A DNA stretch of 64,000 bases, from positions 62,001 to 126,000 of the forward strand of contig CACJFJ010000002.1 in the NCBI GenBank assembly GCA_902592675.1, in the 5' to 3' direction. The notes beneath the pieces were generated by a model, which was not told the origin of the DNA, did no database searches, and saw nothing but the letters and a program-made list of their open reading frames with translations. Positions within the stretch are counted from its first letter, which is position 1; the number at the start of each line of letters is the position of its first letter. The position numbers were made by a program, and so were the translations under genes. Source of the stretch: an uncultured Pelagibacteraceae bacterium (lineage in GTDB: Bacteria; Pseudomonadota; Alphaproteobacteria; Pelagibacterales; Pelagibacteraceae). Of the stretch, positions 53,772 to 61,113 are shown piece by piece.

Positions 53772-55269
53772 AAGTAAAAATAGTTTAAAATTAAAACAGG
53801 CAAGATTAGCTATAATTGACATTGGATCAAACTCTATAAGAATGCTAATTTATGAAGATTTCAGTTCTTCTCGTGTGCCTTTTTTTAATGAAAAAGCAGT
53901 TTGTGAACTTGGAAAAAATTTAGATAAATCCAAAAAACTTCACAGATCTGGTACCGAATATGCTTTAAAAGTTTTAAAAAGATTCTCTGAAATTTTAAAT
54001 GTTTCAAAAATCACAAATCTTAAAATCATTGCAACAGCAGTTTTAAGAGAAGCAACTGATACAAAACCATTTATTAATGAAGTTGAAAAACTTTTTAAAA
54101 CTAAGATTAATATATTATCTGGTGAAGAAGAAGCTGAATGCTCAGCTGAGGGAGTTAAAATAGGCTTTGAAAATGTTGATGGATTAGTTGCCGATCTTGG
54201 AGGCGGTAGTTTAGAATTAGCTCGAGTTGAAAACAATATAGTAACTAATAAAACCTCATTACCTATTGGTGTTTTAAGATTATTAAATAATCCTATAGTT
54301 AAAAAAAGAAATTTAGCAAAATATATCAAAAAATTATTAAGAGAAGAAAAATGGCTTTCAAAAAAGAAATTTAATAATCTATATTTAGTTGGAGGTACTT
54401 GGCGAGCATTATTTAAATTACATCTTTTTCAAAATAATCATCCGGTACATATAATTCATCAATACAGTATTGATAACAATGTTTTATCTAAGTTTGTTGA
54501 AAAAATTTCATCTTTTAATAAATCTAAACTTAAAACAGTTGAGTATATTTCAAAATCTAGAACAGCGTATTTACCTTATAGTTGCATTATACTTGATGAA
54601 ATTATGAGAGTTACAAATCCAAGAAATATAATTTGTTCTATAAGCGGTTTGCGTGAAGGTTCTTTATCAATTGACTATTTTAAAGATGTAAAAGAATCAG
54701 AAATTTTTCATAAAGCACTTGAGAATATTGCAAAAAAAAGAGGTGATCTAGGATCGAACTATAAAAAATATTATGATTTTATTCAGCCAGTTTTTGAAGG
54801 CAATGAACATTTTAATAAGAAATTATTATATCTGGCATGTGTATTAAGTCATATGGATTGGGGATTAGGAGCATTTCAAAAAGCTGAATTGGTATTTCAA
54901 GAAACAATAAATACTCCTTTACTTAGATTGACTCATAAAGAAAGAATACAATTAGCTTTGTCATGTTATTGGCGGTACTGTAGTATCAAGTATAATCCAA
55001 AGATGGAGTATCTAACTTTTTTAAATAATAATGAAATTTTTTCAAGCAAACAAGTTGGAGCAGCATTGAGATTTTCACAATCATTGACCTCGATATCTAC
55101 GATATTTCTTGAAGAGTTTAAATTGTATAAAAGAGGTAATGCTGTATTTTTAAAAATTCCATCACAACATCAAGAAATAATCTCAAAACAAGTTACTAAA
55201 AGATTTAAAGCTCTTGCTAGAGAATTATTTTTAGAACCAAGAGTAATTTACTCAAATAATTCAAGATAA
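53758..55269 (+). CDS. ppx: Exopolyphosphatase (Ppx/GppA family)
   Basis: The 503-residue protein starts at a GTG inside the end of ppk. The ASKHA-type phosphatase domain has AIIDIGSNSIRMLIYE near 18, IATAVLREATDTKPF near 90, ILSGEEEAECSAEGVKIG near 118 and VADLGGGSLELARVE near 143 with the phosphate-binding glycines. A C-terminal HD-like helical domain (about 320-500) follows. It degrades polyphosphate from the chain end or hydrolyses pppGpp. The overlapping ppk-ppx order is the classical arrangement. Confidence 0.94.
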   Translation: MEVIKSKNSLKLKQARLAIIDIGSNSIRMLIYEDFSSSRVPFFNEKAVCELGKNLDKSKKLHRSGTEYALKVLKRFSEILNVSKITNLKIIATAVLREATDTKPFINEVEKLFKTKINILSGEEEAECSAEGVKIGFENVDGLVADLGGGSLELARVENNIVTNKTSLPIGVLRLLNNPIVKKRNLAKYIKKLLREEKWLSKKKFNNLYLVGGTWRALFKLHLFQNNHPVHIIHQYSIDNNVLSKFVEKISSFNKSKLKTVEYISKSRTAYLPYSCIILDEIMRVTNPRNIICSISGLREGSLSIDYFKDVKESEIFHKALENIAKKRGDLGSNYKKYYDFIQPVFEGNEHFNKKLLYLACVLSHMDWGLGAFQKAELVFQETINTPLLRLTHKERIQLALSCYWRYCSIKYNPKMEYLTFLNNNEIFSSKQVGAALRFSQSLTSISTIFLEEFKLYKRGNAVFLKIPSQHQEIISKQVTKRFKALARELFLEPRVIYSNNSR

Positions 55270-55445
55270 ATTAAATTTAATTCTATTTTTAATTGAGTGA
55301 TATTTTTTTGTAACATTATTTTAATTTAAATTCATTTAACTTTAACAATAAGTAAATAATTTTGTAATTTAGTTTATGTATAAAGCACCATCAAAGTTTA
55401 AATATTCATTATTTCTTCCCCTGTTTAAATTTTGTTGATTAACTA

Positions 55446-55479
55446 CTTTCTTCCTTCTCTTAAATGAGAAGGGAGAAAG
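55446..55479 (+). other. Long unassigned hairpin in the ppx downstream intergenic region
   Basis: A fourteen-pair stem (55446-55459 with 55466-55479, one G-T pair) encloses the loop TTAAAT. The plus-strand RNA pairs completely; the minus-strand copy has an A-C mismatch. Neither side has a T-run, so it is not a typical terminator. The surrounding 221-base gap (55270-55490) otherwise holds only a possible 20-codon frame at 55376. Confidence 0.6.
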
Positions 55480-55490
55480 ACGATTTGGAA

Positions 55491-55700
55491 TTAATTATTT
55501 ATAGATGCAGGAGACTGCTCTGCATTTTTCTTAGCAAGCTTTTTTGCTTTTTTTTCTGCAACCTTTTTTTCTAGACCAGCAATTTTAATATTAAGGCTTG
55601 ATAATTTTTTTTCTTTTGCTGTAATTTTATTTTTAAGTTTGTCTATTGATTTTAATATCTTTGTTTTTTTCTTTTCATTTTTTTTTAGTTTTTTTCTCAT
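55491..55700 (-). CDS. Small lysine-rich coiled-coil protein
   Basis: The 69-residue protein is preceded by a perfect GGAGG ribosome site (AATTCGGAGGCAGTA before the ATG), which makes it a real gene. About half of the residues are lysine, glutamate or alanine. The region 15-60 (SIDKLKNKITAKEKKLSSLN and then IKIAGLEKKVAEKK) shows heptad spacing of I/L/V and should form a coiled coil. It has no signal peptide or membrane helix. A role in binding nucleic acid or polyphosphate can be imagined from its charge and its position beside ppk and ppx, but no function is known. Confidence 0.7.
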   Translation of the reverse strand: MRKKLKKNEKKKTKILKSIDKLKNKITAKEKKLSSLNIKIAGLEKKVAEKKAKKLAKKNAEQSPASINN

Positions 55701-55779
55701 TACTGCCTCCGAATTATTTAATATTTGATTTAATCATATAATCCTTAAATAAAAAAGATATTTTGATACAACCTTTAGT

Positions 55780-56271
55780 TTATAGTTTTTTAAGAACTGT
55801 TATTAAATAAAAAAACATTGCTATATGAGAACTATTATTGAATTTTTGATTTAATATTAATTTAAATATCTCTTTTTGATTAAAAAGATGAATTCTAATA
55901 CCTTGTTCTGGTTTCGAAATTTTAATTAAGTCTTTTGTGTAATAACCAGTAATTTTAGTAGTTAGTCTTCCAGGTTCAGTATAAAAAGTTATTATTTTAC
56001 TCAATTTTGATCTTGATCTATATCCTGTTTCTTCTCTTAATTCCTTATATGCTGATTGCAGAGTTGTTTCCTTTTTTTCCACTGTGCCAGAAGGAAACTC
56101 GTAATTAATTTTATTAATTGGAACTCTTTTTTGGGAAACTACTACATATTTGTCTTTAATCTTAGGTATTACCAATGAAAGATTAGAAGTTTTAAGATAA
56201 TGATAAAACTCTTTTTTTTTAAATTTTTTGTTAATTAAACTTATTTGATTAGTAAGTTTTATATTTTTCAA
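55780..56271 (-). CDS. NUDIX hydrolase
   Basis: The 163-residue protein has the NUDIX box in the form FPSGTVEKKETTLQSAYKEL followed by REETGYR (near 68-95), with the catalytic REExTG motif. The arrangement (VVVSQKRVPINKINYEFPSG before it and KIITFYTEPGRLTTKI after) resembles ADP-sugar pyrophosphatases. It would hydrolyse a nucleoside diphosphate linked to another group. Its start overlaps the aqpS stop by 4 bases, so it is translated with the arsenic-type genes; why is not clear. Confidence 0.88.
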   Translation of the reverse strand: MKNIKLTNQISLINKKFKKKEFYHYLKTSNLSLVIPKIKDKYVVVSQKRVPINKINYEFPSGTVEKKETTLQSAYKELREETGYRSRSKLSKIITFYTEPGRLTTKITGYYTKDLIKISKPEQGIRIHLFNQKEIFKLILNQKFNNSSHIAMFFYLITVLKKL

Positions 56272-56927
56272 TTTTTTTCTAAAAATAACTTTTTAACAAT
56301 AAGTACAGCAATTAACATTCCAATAAGCTCAGCTAAAATATAATAAGGAGTATTTAAATAACTAATACCAGTAAAAGATTCTGTAAATGTTCTAGCAATA
56401 GCAACCGCAGGATTTGCAAAAGAAGTTGAAGAAGTAAACCAATAACCAGCAGTAATATATAGACCAACACTAGCAGCAACAGCAATTTTGCCTGACTTCA
56501 TAGACCCAAAAATTATCACTATAAGTCCTAATGTTGCTATCACTTCAGATGTTAGTATATAAATCCCATCTCTTGATTTAGTAGATAATTCATAAATTTC
56601 ATGTTCAAAAAAGAAATTGGCTAAACCAACACCAATTAAGCAACCAACCAATTGAGCAATGATATAGTAGGGTAATAGTTTCCTTTTTAATTTGCCTGTT
56701 ATTGTCATTGCGATACTTACAAATGGATTAAAGTGAGCTCCTGATACATCAGCAAAAACTGTAATAAGCACAAATAAACCTGCTCCTGTTGCTATAGTAT
56801 TAGCTATTAACATCACAGCAACATCATTAGTTAAGTTTTCAGCCATTAAACCTGAACCAACAATAATCATTACTAAAAAACAACTGCCTAATAATTCAGC
56901 AAGAAAATAGCGGCTTTTATTTTTCAT
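56268..56927 (-). CDS. aqpS: Aquaglyceroporin, AqpS-like (MIP family)
   Basis: The 219-residue protein has six membrane helices and two MIP half-helix motifs: SGAHFNPFVSIAMT near 67 (NPF in place of NPA) and TSFANPAVAIARTFT near 176 (normal NPA followed by the R of the selectivity filter). The start FLAELLGSCFLVMIIVGSG is typical. In Sinorhizobium meliloti AqpS releases arsenite made by ArsC. Here aqpS overlaps arsC by 11 bases, which supports that role. No arsR gene and no ArsB or Acr3 pump gene is present nearby. Confidence 0.9.
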   Translation of the reverse strand: MKNKSRYFLAELLGSCFLVMIIVGSGLMAENLTNDVAVMLIANTIATGAGLFVLITVFADVSGAHFNPFVSIAMTITGKLKRKLLPYYIIAQLVGCLIGVGLANFFFEHEIYELSTKSRDGIYILTSEVIATLGLIVIIFGSMKSGKIAVAASVGLYITAGYWFTSSTSFANPAVAIARTFTESFTGISYLNTPYYILAELIGMLIAVLIVKKLFLEKN

Positions 56928-57348
56928 AAAGCAGATCCTTTATTCTTTTATGAATATTATTGTAAACTTTTTCTATTATTTCATCTTTTTTATTTAAGTC
57001 GTTTGTTTCATCAAGTAATTTGACAGGATCCTCTATATCCCAATGAATTATCTGATCTTTATTTGGCCAAATAGGACAAACTTCGTTATTGGCATTATTA
57101 CAAACTGTAATCACATAATCCATTTTAATTTGACCATTAATAAACTCATTAAAATTTTTAGATCTATAATTTGAAAGATCATAATGTTTTGATAATAAAT
57201 AATTCTTTACATCTTCATTAATTTTTCCTGTTGGATTACTCCCAGCACTATAACCTTTATACATATCGTCATACTCGTTATTTATTATACTTTCAGCAAT
57301 AATACTTCTTGCTGAATTACCTGTGCAAACAAACAATATATTCTTCAT
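56917..57348 (-). CDS. arsC: Arsenate reductase, thioredoxin-coupled LMW-phosphatase type
   Basis: The 143-residue protein has the phosphatase-like loop VCTGNSARS at 7-15 with the nucleophilic Cys8, the redox pair candidates in TVCNNANNEVCPIWP near 81-95, and HWDIEDPVKL near 102 with the catalytic aspartate. This is the ArsC type that reduces arsenate to arsenite with thioredoxin. It is 1 base after a small membrane-protein gene and overlaps aqpS. Arsenate enters through phosphate transporters, so its closeness to the pst locus and the Pho-box-like repeat upstream make sense. Confidence 0.92.
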   Translation of the reverse strand: MKNILFVCTGNSARSIIAESIINNEYDDMYKGYSAGSNPTGKINEDVKNYLLSKHYDLSNYRSKNFNEFINGQIKMDYVITVCNNANNEVCPIWPNKDQIIHWDIEDPVKLLDETNDLNKKDEIIEKVYNNIHKRIKDLLYEK

Positions 57349-57570
57349 TTAAAAAATAATCTTATAAATTCCAATAACAAATAATGGAATTTGTAATCCA
57401 AAGTTTGTTAGTATCGCTTTATCTTTGCTCATAAATCCAGCGATAGTCCATCCAATAACTCCTAATCCATGAAAATATATATTTAATGGATATATATTTA
57501 AATTTGTAAGAAGTATTCCTACTAAAACTAAAAACGTGCTAACCCACTTTAGATATTTTTTTATAAACAT
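57349..57570 (-). CDS. Small membrane protein heading the arsC operon
   Basis: The 73-residue protein has two to three hydrophobic helices (about 8-24, 30-47 and 54-72). An excellent ribosome site (AAGGAGAA, 5 bases before the ATG) marks it as real. It lies directly upstream of arsC with no spacing, and a Pho-box-like repeat ends 21 bases before its start. No family with known function is recognised. It could assist the aquaglyceroporin or act on its own. Confidence 0.75.
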   Translation of the reverse strand: MFIKKYLKWVSTFLVLVGILLTNLNIYPLNIYFHGLGVIGWTIAGFMSKDKAILTNFGLQIPLFVIGIYKIIF

Positions 57571-57591
57571 ATTTTCTCCTTCTTTATTAAT

Positions 57592-57620
57592 TATTACATT
57601 AATGTTACAAATATATTAAA
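57592..57620 (-). promoter_or_regulatory. Pho-box-like repeat before the arsC operon
   Basis: On the minus strand the units TTTAATA (57620-57614), TGTAACA (57609-57603) and TGTAATA (57598-57592) follow one another with 4-base spacers, an exact 11-base period. Two of the three units are identical to the pstS box and the third differs by one base. Confidence 0.65.
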
Positions 57621-57631
57621 AAGTAACAGTA

Positions 57632-57970
57632 TTAGAGAAAATTAGTTATATATTTATGGATAAAGAAACCAATAATTAACAATCCTAGGCCTGCGCCATA
57701 AATCATCAAGAAATTCATATTTAAAGATTTTGCAAAAAAGAAGGGTAAAAAAAATAAATAACTTACAGGTACAGCAACTAATATACTTTTAGTAAATATA
57801 ATTGTTTTTTCTATATCATTATGCTCATAGTAAGAAAAAGCGATAGCTATAAGTGATACAAGAGGCAAGGCGATAATAAAACCTGCAAGCTTTGGATTTT
57901 GTCCTGAAAGCCAGCTGGCGAAAGCTATAATTATGGCTGCGAGTATGATCTTTAAAGTAAAAAATATCAT
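57632..57970 (-). CDS. Small membrane protein downstream of zur (DUF3147-like)
   Basis: The ATG at 57970 is preferred over a TTG at 58024, which would overlap zur by 41 bases. The 112-residue protein has four hydrophobic helices and opens FTLKIILAAIIIAFASWLSG, followed by KLAGFIIALPLVSLIAIAFSYYEHND, a pattern seen in DUF3147-type proteins of unknown function. It is 13 bases after zur and thus the last gene of the znuCB-zur operon, so a link to zinc homeostasis is possible but unproven. Confidence 0.7.
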   Translation of the reverse strand: MIFFTLKIILAAIIIAFASWLSGQNPKLAGFIIALPLVSLIAIAFSYYEHNDIEKTIIFTKSILVAVPVSYLFFLPFFFAKSLNMNFLMIYGAGLGLLIIGFFIHKYITNFL

Positions 57971-57983
57971 TAATAATTCAAAT

Positions 57984-58373
57984 TTATTTGGTTGTGCATT
58001 TTTTGCATAAACCAAAAAATTCAAGATTATATTTACTATATTTCATACCAGCTTTATCTTTAAAATTTGATAGATATTTTGAGAGACTAGAATTATTAAT
58101 CTCTGTTACTTTTTCACAACTTTCACATATAGAAAAAGCAGTGGCTTTTGACACCTGACAACTGGAATTTTGACATGCGATAAACGCGTTTCTACTTTCA
58201 ATTTTATGAATTTTTCCAATTTCAACTAACTTATCTAATGCTCGATAAACTTGTAGAGGAGCTTTAATTCCTTTTTTTTGAACATTAAAAAGAATTGAAT
58301 AGGCTTTCATTGGTTCAGGTGATTTATCAATTATATCAAAAATAATTCGCTGATTTTTTGAAAGAGTATGCAT
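57984..58373 (-). CDS. zur: Fur-family zinc uptake regulator
   Basis: The 129-residue protein has the Fur-type winged helix (LSKNQRIIFDIIDKSPEPMK, then PLQVYRALDKLVEIGKIHKI near 38-57) and a C-terminal dimerisation domain with the cysteine pairs CQNSSC near 67-72, CESC near 83-86 and CKKC near 123-126, where structural zinc binds. It is the third gene of the znuC-znuB-zur unit, and two palindromes matching the Zur consensus are found in the znuC/znuA promoter. It would repress zinc uptake when zinc is sufficient and so also control itself. Confidence 0.9.
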   Translation of the reverse strand: MHTLSKNQRIIFDIIDKSPEPMKAYSILFNVQKKGIKAPLQVYRALDKLVEIGKIHKIESRNAFIACQNSSCQVSKATAFSICESCEKVTEINNSSLSKYLSNFKDKAGMKYSKYNLEFFGLCKKCTTK

Positions 58374-58397
58374 TTTATTTAGTTTACCAATTCCTCA

Positions 58398-59201
58398 TTA
58401 ATTTTTCAATTTAATCGATTGTTTAATGTTTAATAATGATAAAATAAATAGCAATAAAGATGCTGCTATAATTGAAGGTCCAGATGCAGTATTAAATTCA
58501 AGTGAAGAAAATAATCCCAAAATCACAGACAACAATCCACCTATAATTGAATACATTACCATTTTCTGAGGACTTGAGGAGATATTTCTAGCCATTGCAG
58601 CTGGTATGATCAACATTCCTGTAATTAATAATAAACCAACCATCTTTATTGAAATAGCAATAATCGCTGCCATCAAAATAGTAAAAATAGCTTTTGCACG
58701 ATCAGGATTTAAACCTTCTGCCTCAGCCAATTCATAATTAACCGTTGATGCAAACAAAGGTTTCCAGATTAATTTTAGAACTAAGAGGATTAATGCTCCT
58801 CCAATCCATATTATTAATAGATCATCAACTGTAACAGCTAATATATCTCCAAATAATAATCCCATAATATCAAATCTAATAAATGATAAAAAACCAATGA
58901 CCACAAGACCTATTGCCAGTGATGAGTGAGCTAAAAGACCAAGCAAAGCATCACCTGGAAGATTAGTCCTTTTTTGAAGTTGTATTAAAGTTAAAGCTAT
59001 TAAGGACGAAATAATAAATACTGAGAATGCTATATTGAATTCCATTGAGTAAGCCAGTGTTACTCCAAGTAATGCAGAGTGGGCTAAAGTATCTCCAAAA
59101 TAGGATAATCTTCTCCAAACAACGAAACATCCAAGAGGTCCAGTAACTATGGCAACTCCAATACCTGCTATTAAAGCTCTTATAAAAAAATCATCTAGCA
59201 T
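58398..59201 (-). CDS. znuB: Zinc ABC transporter permease
   Basis: The 267-residue protein belongs to the ABC-3 permease family, with about eight helices: MLDDFFIRALIAGIGVAIVTGPLGCFVVWRRLSYFGDTLAH-type start (GPLGCFVVWRRLSYFGDTLA near 22-41), LPGDALLGLLAHSSLAIGLV near 77 and LLLITGMLIIPAAMARN near 190. It forms the membrane channel with ZnuC as ATPase. Its ATG directly abuts the znuC stop. Zinc is favoured over manganese by the linked zur gene and the Zur boxes. Confidence 0.94.
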   Translation of the reverse strand: MLDDFFIRALIAGIGVAIVTGPLGCFVVWRRLSYFGDTLAHSALLGVTLAYSMEFNIAFSVFIISSLIALTLIQLQKRTNLPGDALLGLLAHSSLAIGLVVIGFLSFIRFDIMGLLFGDILAVTVDDLLIIWIGGALILLVLKLIWKPLFASTVNYELAEAEGLNPDRAKAIFTILMAAIIAISIKMVGLLLITGMLIIPAAMARNISSSPQKMVMYSIIGGLLSVILGLFSSLEFNTASGPSIIAASLLLFILSLLNIKQSIKLKN

Positions 59202-59948
59202 TTAATTTTTCTTTATTTCACCTTCACTTGTATGAACATGATCGTGTCTATGTTCATATCTTGATAAAATTTGAGAAGCCTGTTCACCAAACAAAGCTTT
59301 GTATTCATTATTTTTCGCTACATCCATTGGTGATCCCGAACAACAGACATGACCATTCAAACAAACAACATGATCTGTAGCACTCATTACCGTATGTAAG
59401 TCATGAGAAATTAATAAAATTCCACAATTTAATTCATCAGAAATTTTTTTAATTAATTCGTATAAAGCAATTTCACCAGTAAAATCTACACCTTGGACTG
59501 GTTCATCGAGTACTAATAACTCAGGTTTTTTTGAAATGGCTCTTGCAAGTAATACTCTTTGAAACTCTCCGCCAGACAAATCACCTAAATTTTTATCTTT
59601 TAGATGAATAACACCAGTTAAAGACAAGGCCTCATCAATTAATTCATTACTAATACTTTCTGTTAATACCATGAAATCGTTTACTCTTAGTGGTAGTGTC
59701 CAATCAATTGAGATTTTTTGCGGTACGTATCCAACTTTACTAGTGTATTTTTCCACAGAACCATCAATCTTTTTATAAATACCTAGTGCAATCTTAGCTG
59801 TTGTGCTTTTACCTGATCCATTAGGACCAATTAAAGTAACTATTTTCCCTTTTTCAACTTGTAGTGATACTCCTTTGACAAGCCATTTATTATTTATACT
59901 AAAACCAGCTTTATTTAACTTCACAAGTATATTTTGATCTGAGCCCAT
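59202..59948 (-). CDS. znuC: Zinc ABC transporter ATP-binding protein
   Basis: The 248-residue protein has Walker A GPNGSGKSTTAKIALG near 39, signature LSGGEFQRVLLARAI near 124, Walker B LLVLDEPVQGVDFTG near 145 and the H-loop LISHDLHTV near 179. The C-terminal end is histidine-rich (YEHRHDHVHTSEG), a feature often seen in ZnuC. It is divergent from znuA with 70 bases between the two ATG codons and directly precedes znuB. Confidence 0.95.
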   Translation of the reverse strand: MGSDQNILVKLNKAGFSINNKWLVKGVSLQVEKGKIVTLIGPNGSGKSTTAKIALGIYKKIDGSVEKYTSKVGYVPQKISIDWTLPLRVNDFMVLTESISNELIDEALSLTGVIHLKDKNLGDLSGGEFQRVLLARAISKKPELLVLDEPVQGVDFTGEIALYELIKKISDELNCGILLISHDLHTVMSATDHVVCLNGHVCCSGSPMDVAKNNEYKALFGEQASQILSRYEHRHDHVHTSEGEIKKN

Positions 59949-59968
59949 TTTATTCCTTGACTAATAAA

Positions 59969-59983
59969 TGTTATATTATTACA
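59969..59983. promoter_or_regulatory. Zur box 1 in the znuC/znuA promoter
   Basis: TGTTATATTATTACA differs by one base from the perfect palindrome at 59987. The core TGTTATA-N-TATAACA is that of the E. coli Zur box. It lies 21 bases upstream of the znuC ATG. Confidence 0.75.
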
Positions 59984-59986
59984 TAG

Positions 59987-60001
59987 TGTTATATTATAAC
60001 A
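59987..60001. promoter_or_regulatory. Zur box 2 in the znuC/znuA promoter
   Basis: TGTTATATTATAACA is a perfect 7-1-7 palindrome equal to the known Zur core. Its centre is 18 bases from that of box 1, so two Zur dimers could bind side by side and shut both divergent promoters. It ends 17 bases before the znuA ATG. Confidence 0.85.
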
Positions 60002-60018
60002 ATTTAAATATTCAACAT

Positions 60019-61071
60019 ATGAAAAACATTAAAAAATTACCATTTATCTTATCAATACTATCATTCTTAACTATTTTTGTACCAGCAAATGCTGAAATTA
60101 AAGTAGTTACCTCAATTAAACCAATTCACTCATTAGCTAGTTATTTAATGGATGGCGTAGCAAAACCTGATTTAATTGTAGATGGTTATGCATCACCTCA
60201 TGGTTTTGCATTAAAACCATCTCATGCAAAAATGATTCAAAATGCAGATATCATATTTTGGGTTGGTGAAGACATAGAGAGTTTTTTAGAAAAACCACTG
60301 AAATCAATTGCAAAAAAAGCTGAAAAAATTGAATTGATGGAAATTAAAGGTTTAACTAAACTTAAATTTAGAGAAAGAAATATTTTCGAAGAACATGATC
60401 ATGGGCATAAAGAGGATGACCACGATGATCATGCAAAAAAAGAGGATGATCATGACGATCATGACCATGATAAAAAGGAAAAAGAACATGGTCATGATGA
60501 ACACGGACATGATGATGATCATAAAAAGGAAGGTCACGATGATCACGGTCATGAAGGACACGCGCATGGCGAATTTGATCCACATATCTGGTTAGATCCT
60601 ATGAATGCAAAAGTGATTTTAAGTGAAATGGCAGAACACCTGATTGAGAATGATCAAGAAAATGAAGCTAAATATAAAGCAAATTTAAAAAAAGCGCATA
60701 AAGATTTAGATAATCTTACTAAAAAAGTAAAATCTGAATTGAACAAGGATTTCAAATCAATAGTTTTCCATGATGCATATCAATACTTTGAAAAAAGATT
60801 TGGTATTAATATTCTTGGCGCATTCACTGTAAATACAGACGTAATGCCTGGTGCTGAACAATTAGCTGAAATAAGAGAAATAATTGAGCACGATAAAGTA
60901 AGCTGTATATTTTCAGAGCCGCAATTTAATCCTGATATTATTAAGGCTGTAGCAAAAGATACTAATGTTGCAACAGGGGTCATAGATCCATTAGGAGCAA
61001 CTCTTAATCCTGGTAAAGATTTATATTTTGATTTAATTGGCAACATGTCAAAATCTTTTAAAGGTTGTTAA
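60019..61071 (+). CDS. znuA: Zinc ABC transporter binding protein with His-rich loop
   Basis: The ATG at 60019 (MKNIKKLPFILSILSFLTIF, cut after ANA) is chosen; the frame's first ATG at 59968 overlaps a Zur box and would hide the signal peptide. The 350-residue cluster A-I binding protein has zinc ligands in GYASPHGFALKPS near 57, DPHIWLDP near 190 and VFHDAYQYF near 250, plus a late aspartate in VIDPLGA. A loop at about 125-188 (60395-60585) holds more than twenty histidines alternating with Asp, Glu and Lys, the charged zinc-scavenging loop typical of ZnuA. The loop's bases create long meaningless frames on both strands. Confidence 0.95.
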   Translation: MKNIKKLPFILSILSFLTIFVPANAEIKVVTSIKPIHSLASYLMDGVAKPDLIVDGYASPHGFALKPSHAKMIQNADIIFWVGEDIESFLEKPLKSIAKKAEKIELMEIKGLTKLKFRERNIFEEHDHGHKEDDHDDHAKKEDDHDDHDHDKKEKEHGHDEHGHDDDHKKEGHDDHGHEGHAHGEFDPHIWLDPMNAKVILSEMAEHLIENDQENEAKYKANLKKAHKDLDNLTKKVKSELNKDFKSIVFHDAYQYFEKRFGINILGAFTVNTDVMPGAEQLAEIREIIEHDKVSCIFSEPQFNPDIIKAVAKDTNVATGVIDPLGATLNPGKDLYFDLIGNMSKSFKGC

Positions 61072-61113
61072 ATAAAAATTGATCTTTAGTCATAAATAAT
61101 ATCTAATAATGGG

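Noticed and set aside
55309-55347. TGTAACA and TTTAACA half sites after ppx as a further Pho box
   Set aside because: The partner units are not at the 11-base spacing seen at the four accepted sites.
60352-60595. Several open frames on both strands over the znuA His-rich loop, and a repeat pattern resembling a small array
   Set aside because: They arise from the His/Asp codon repeats (CAT/GAT) of the ZnuA zinc loop; the znuA frame continues through them with signal peptide and family motifs on either side. There are no spacer-repeat units.
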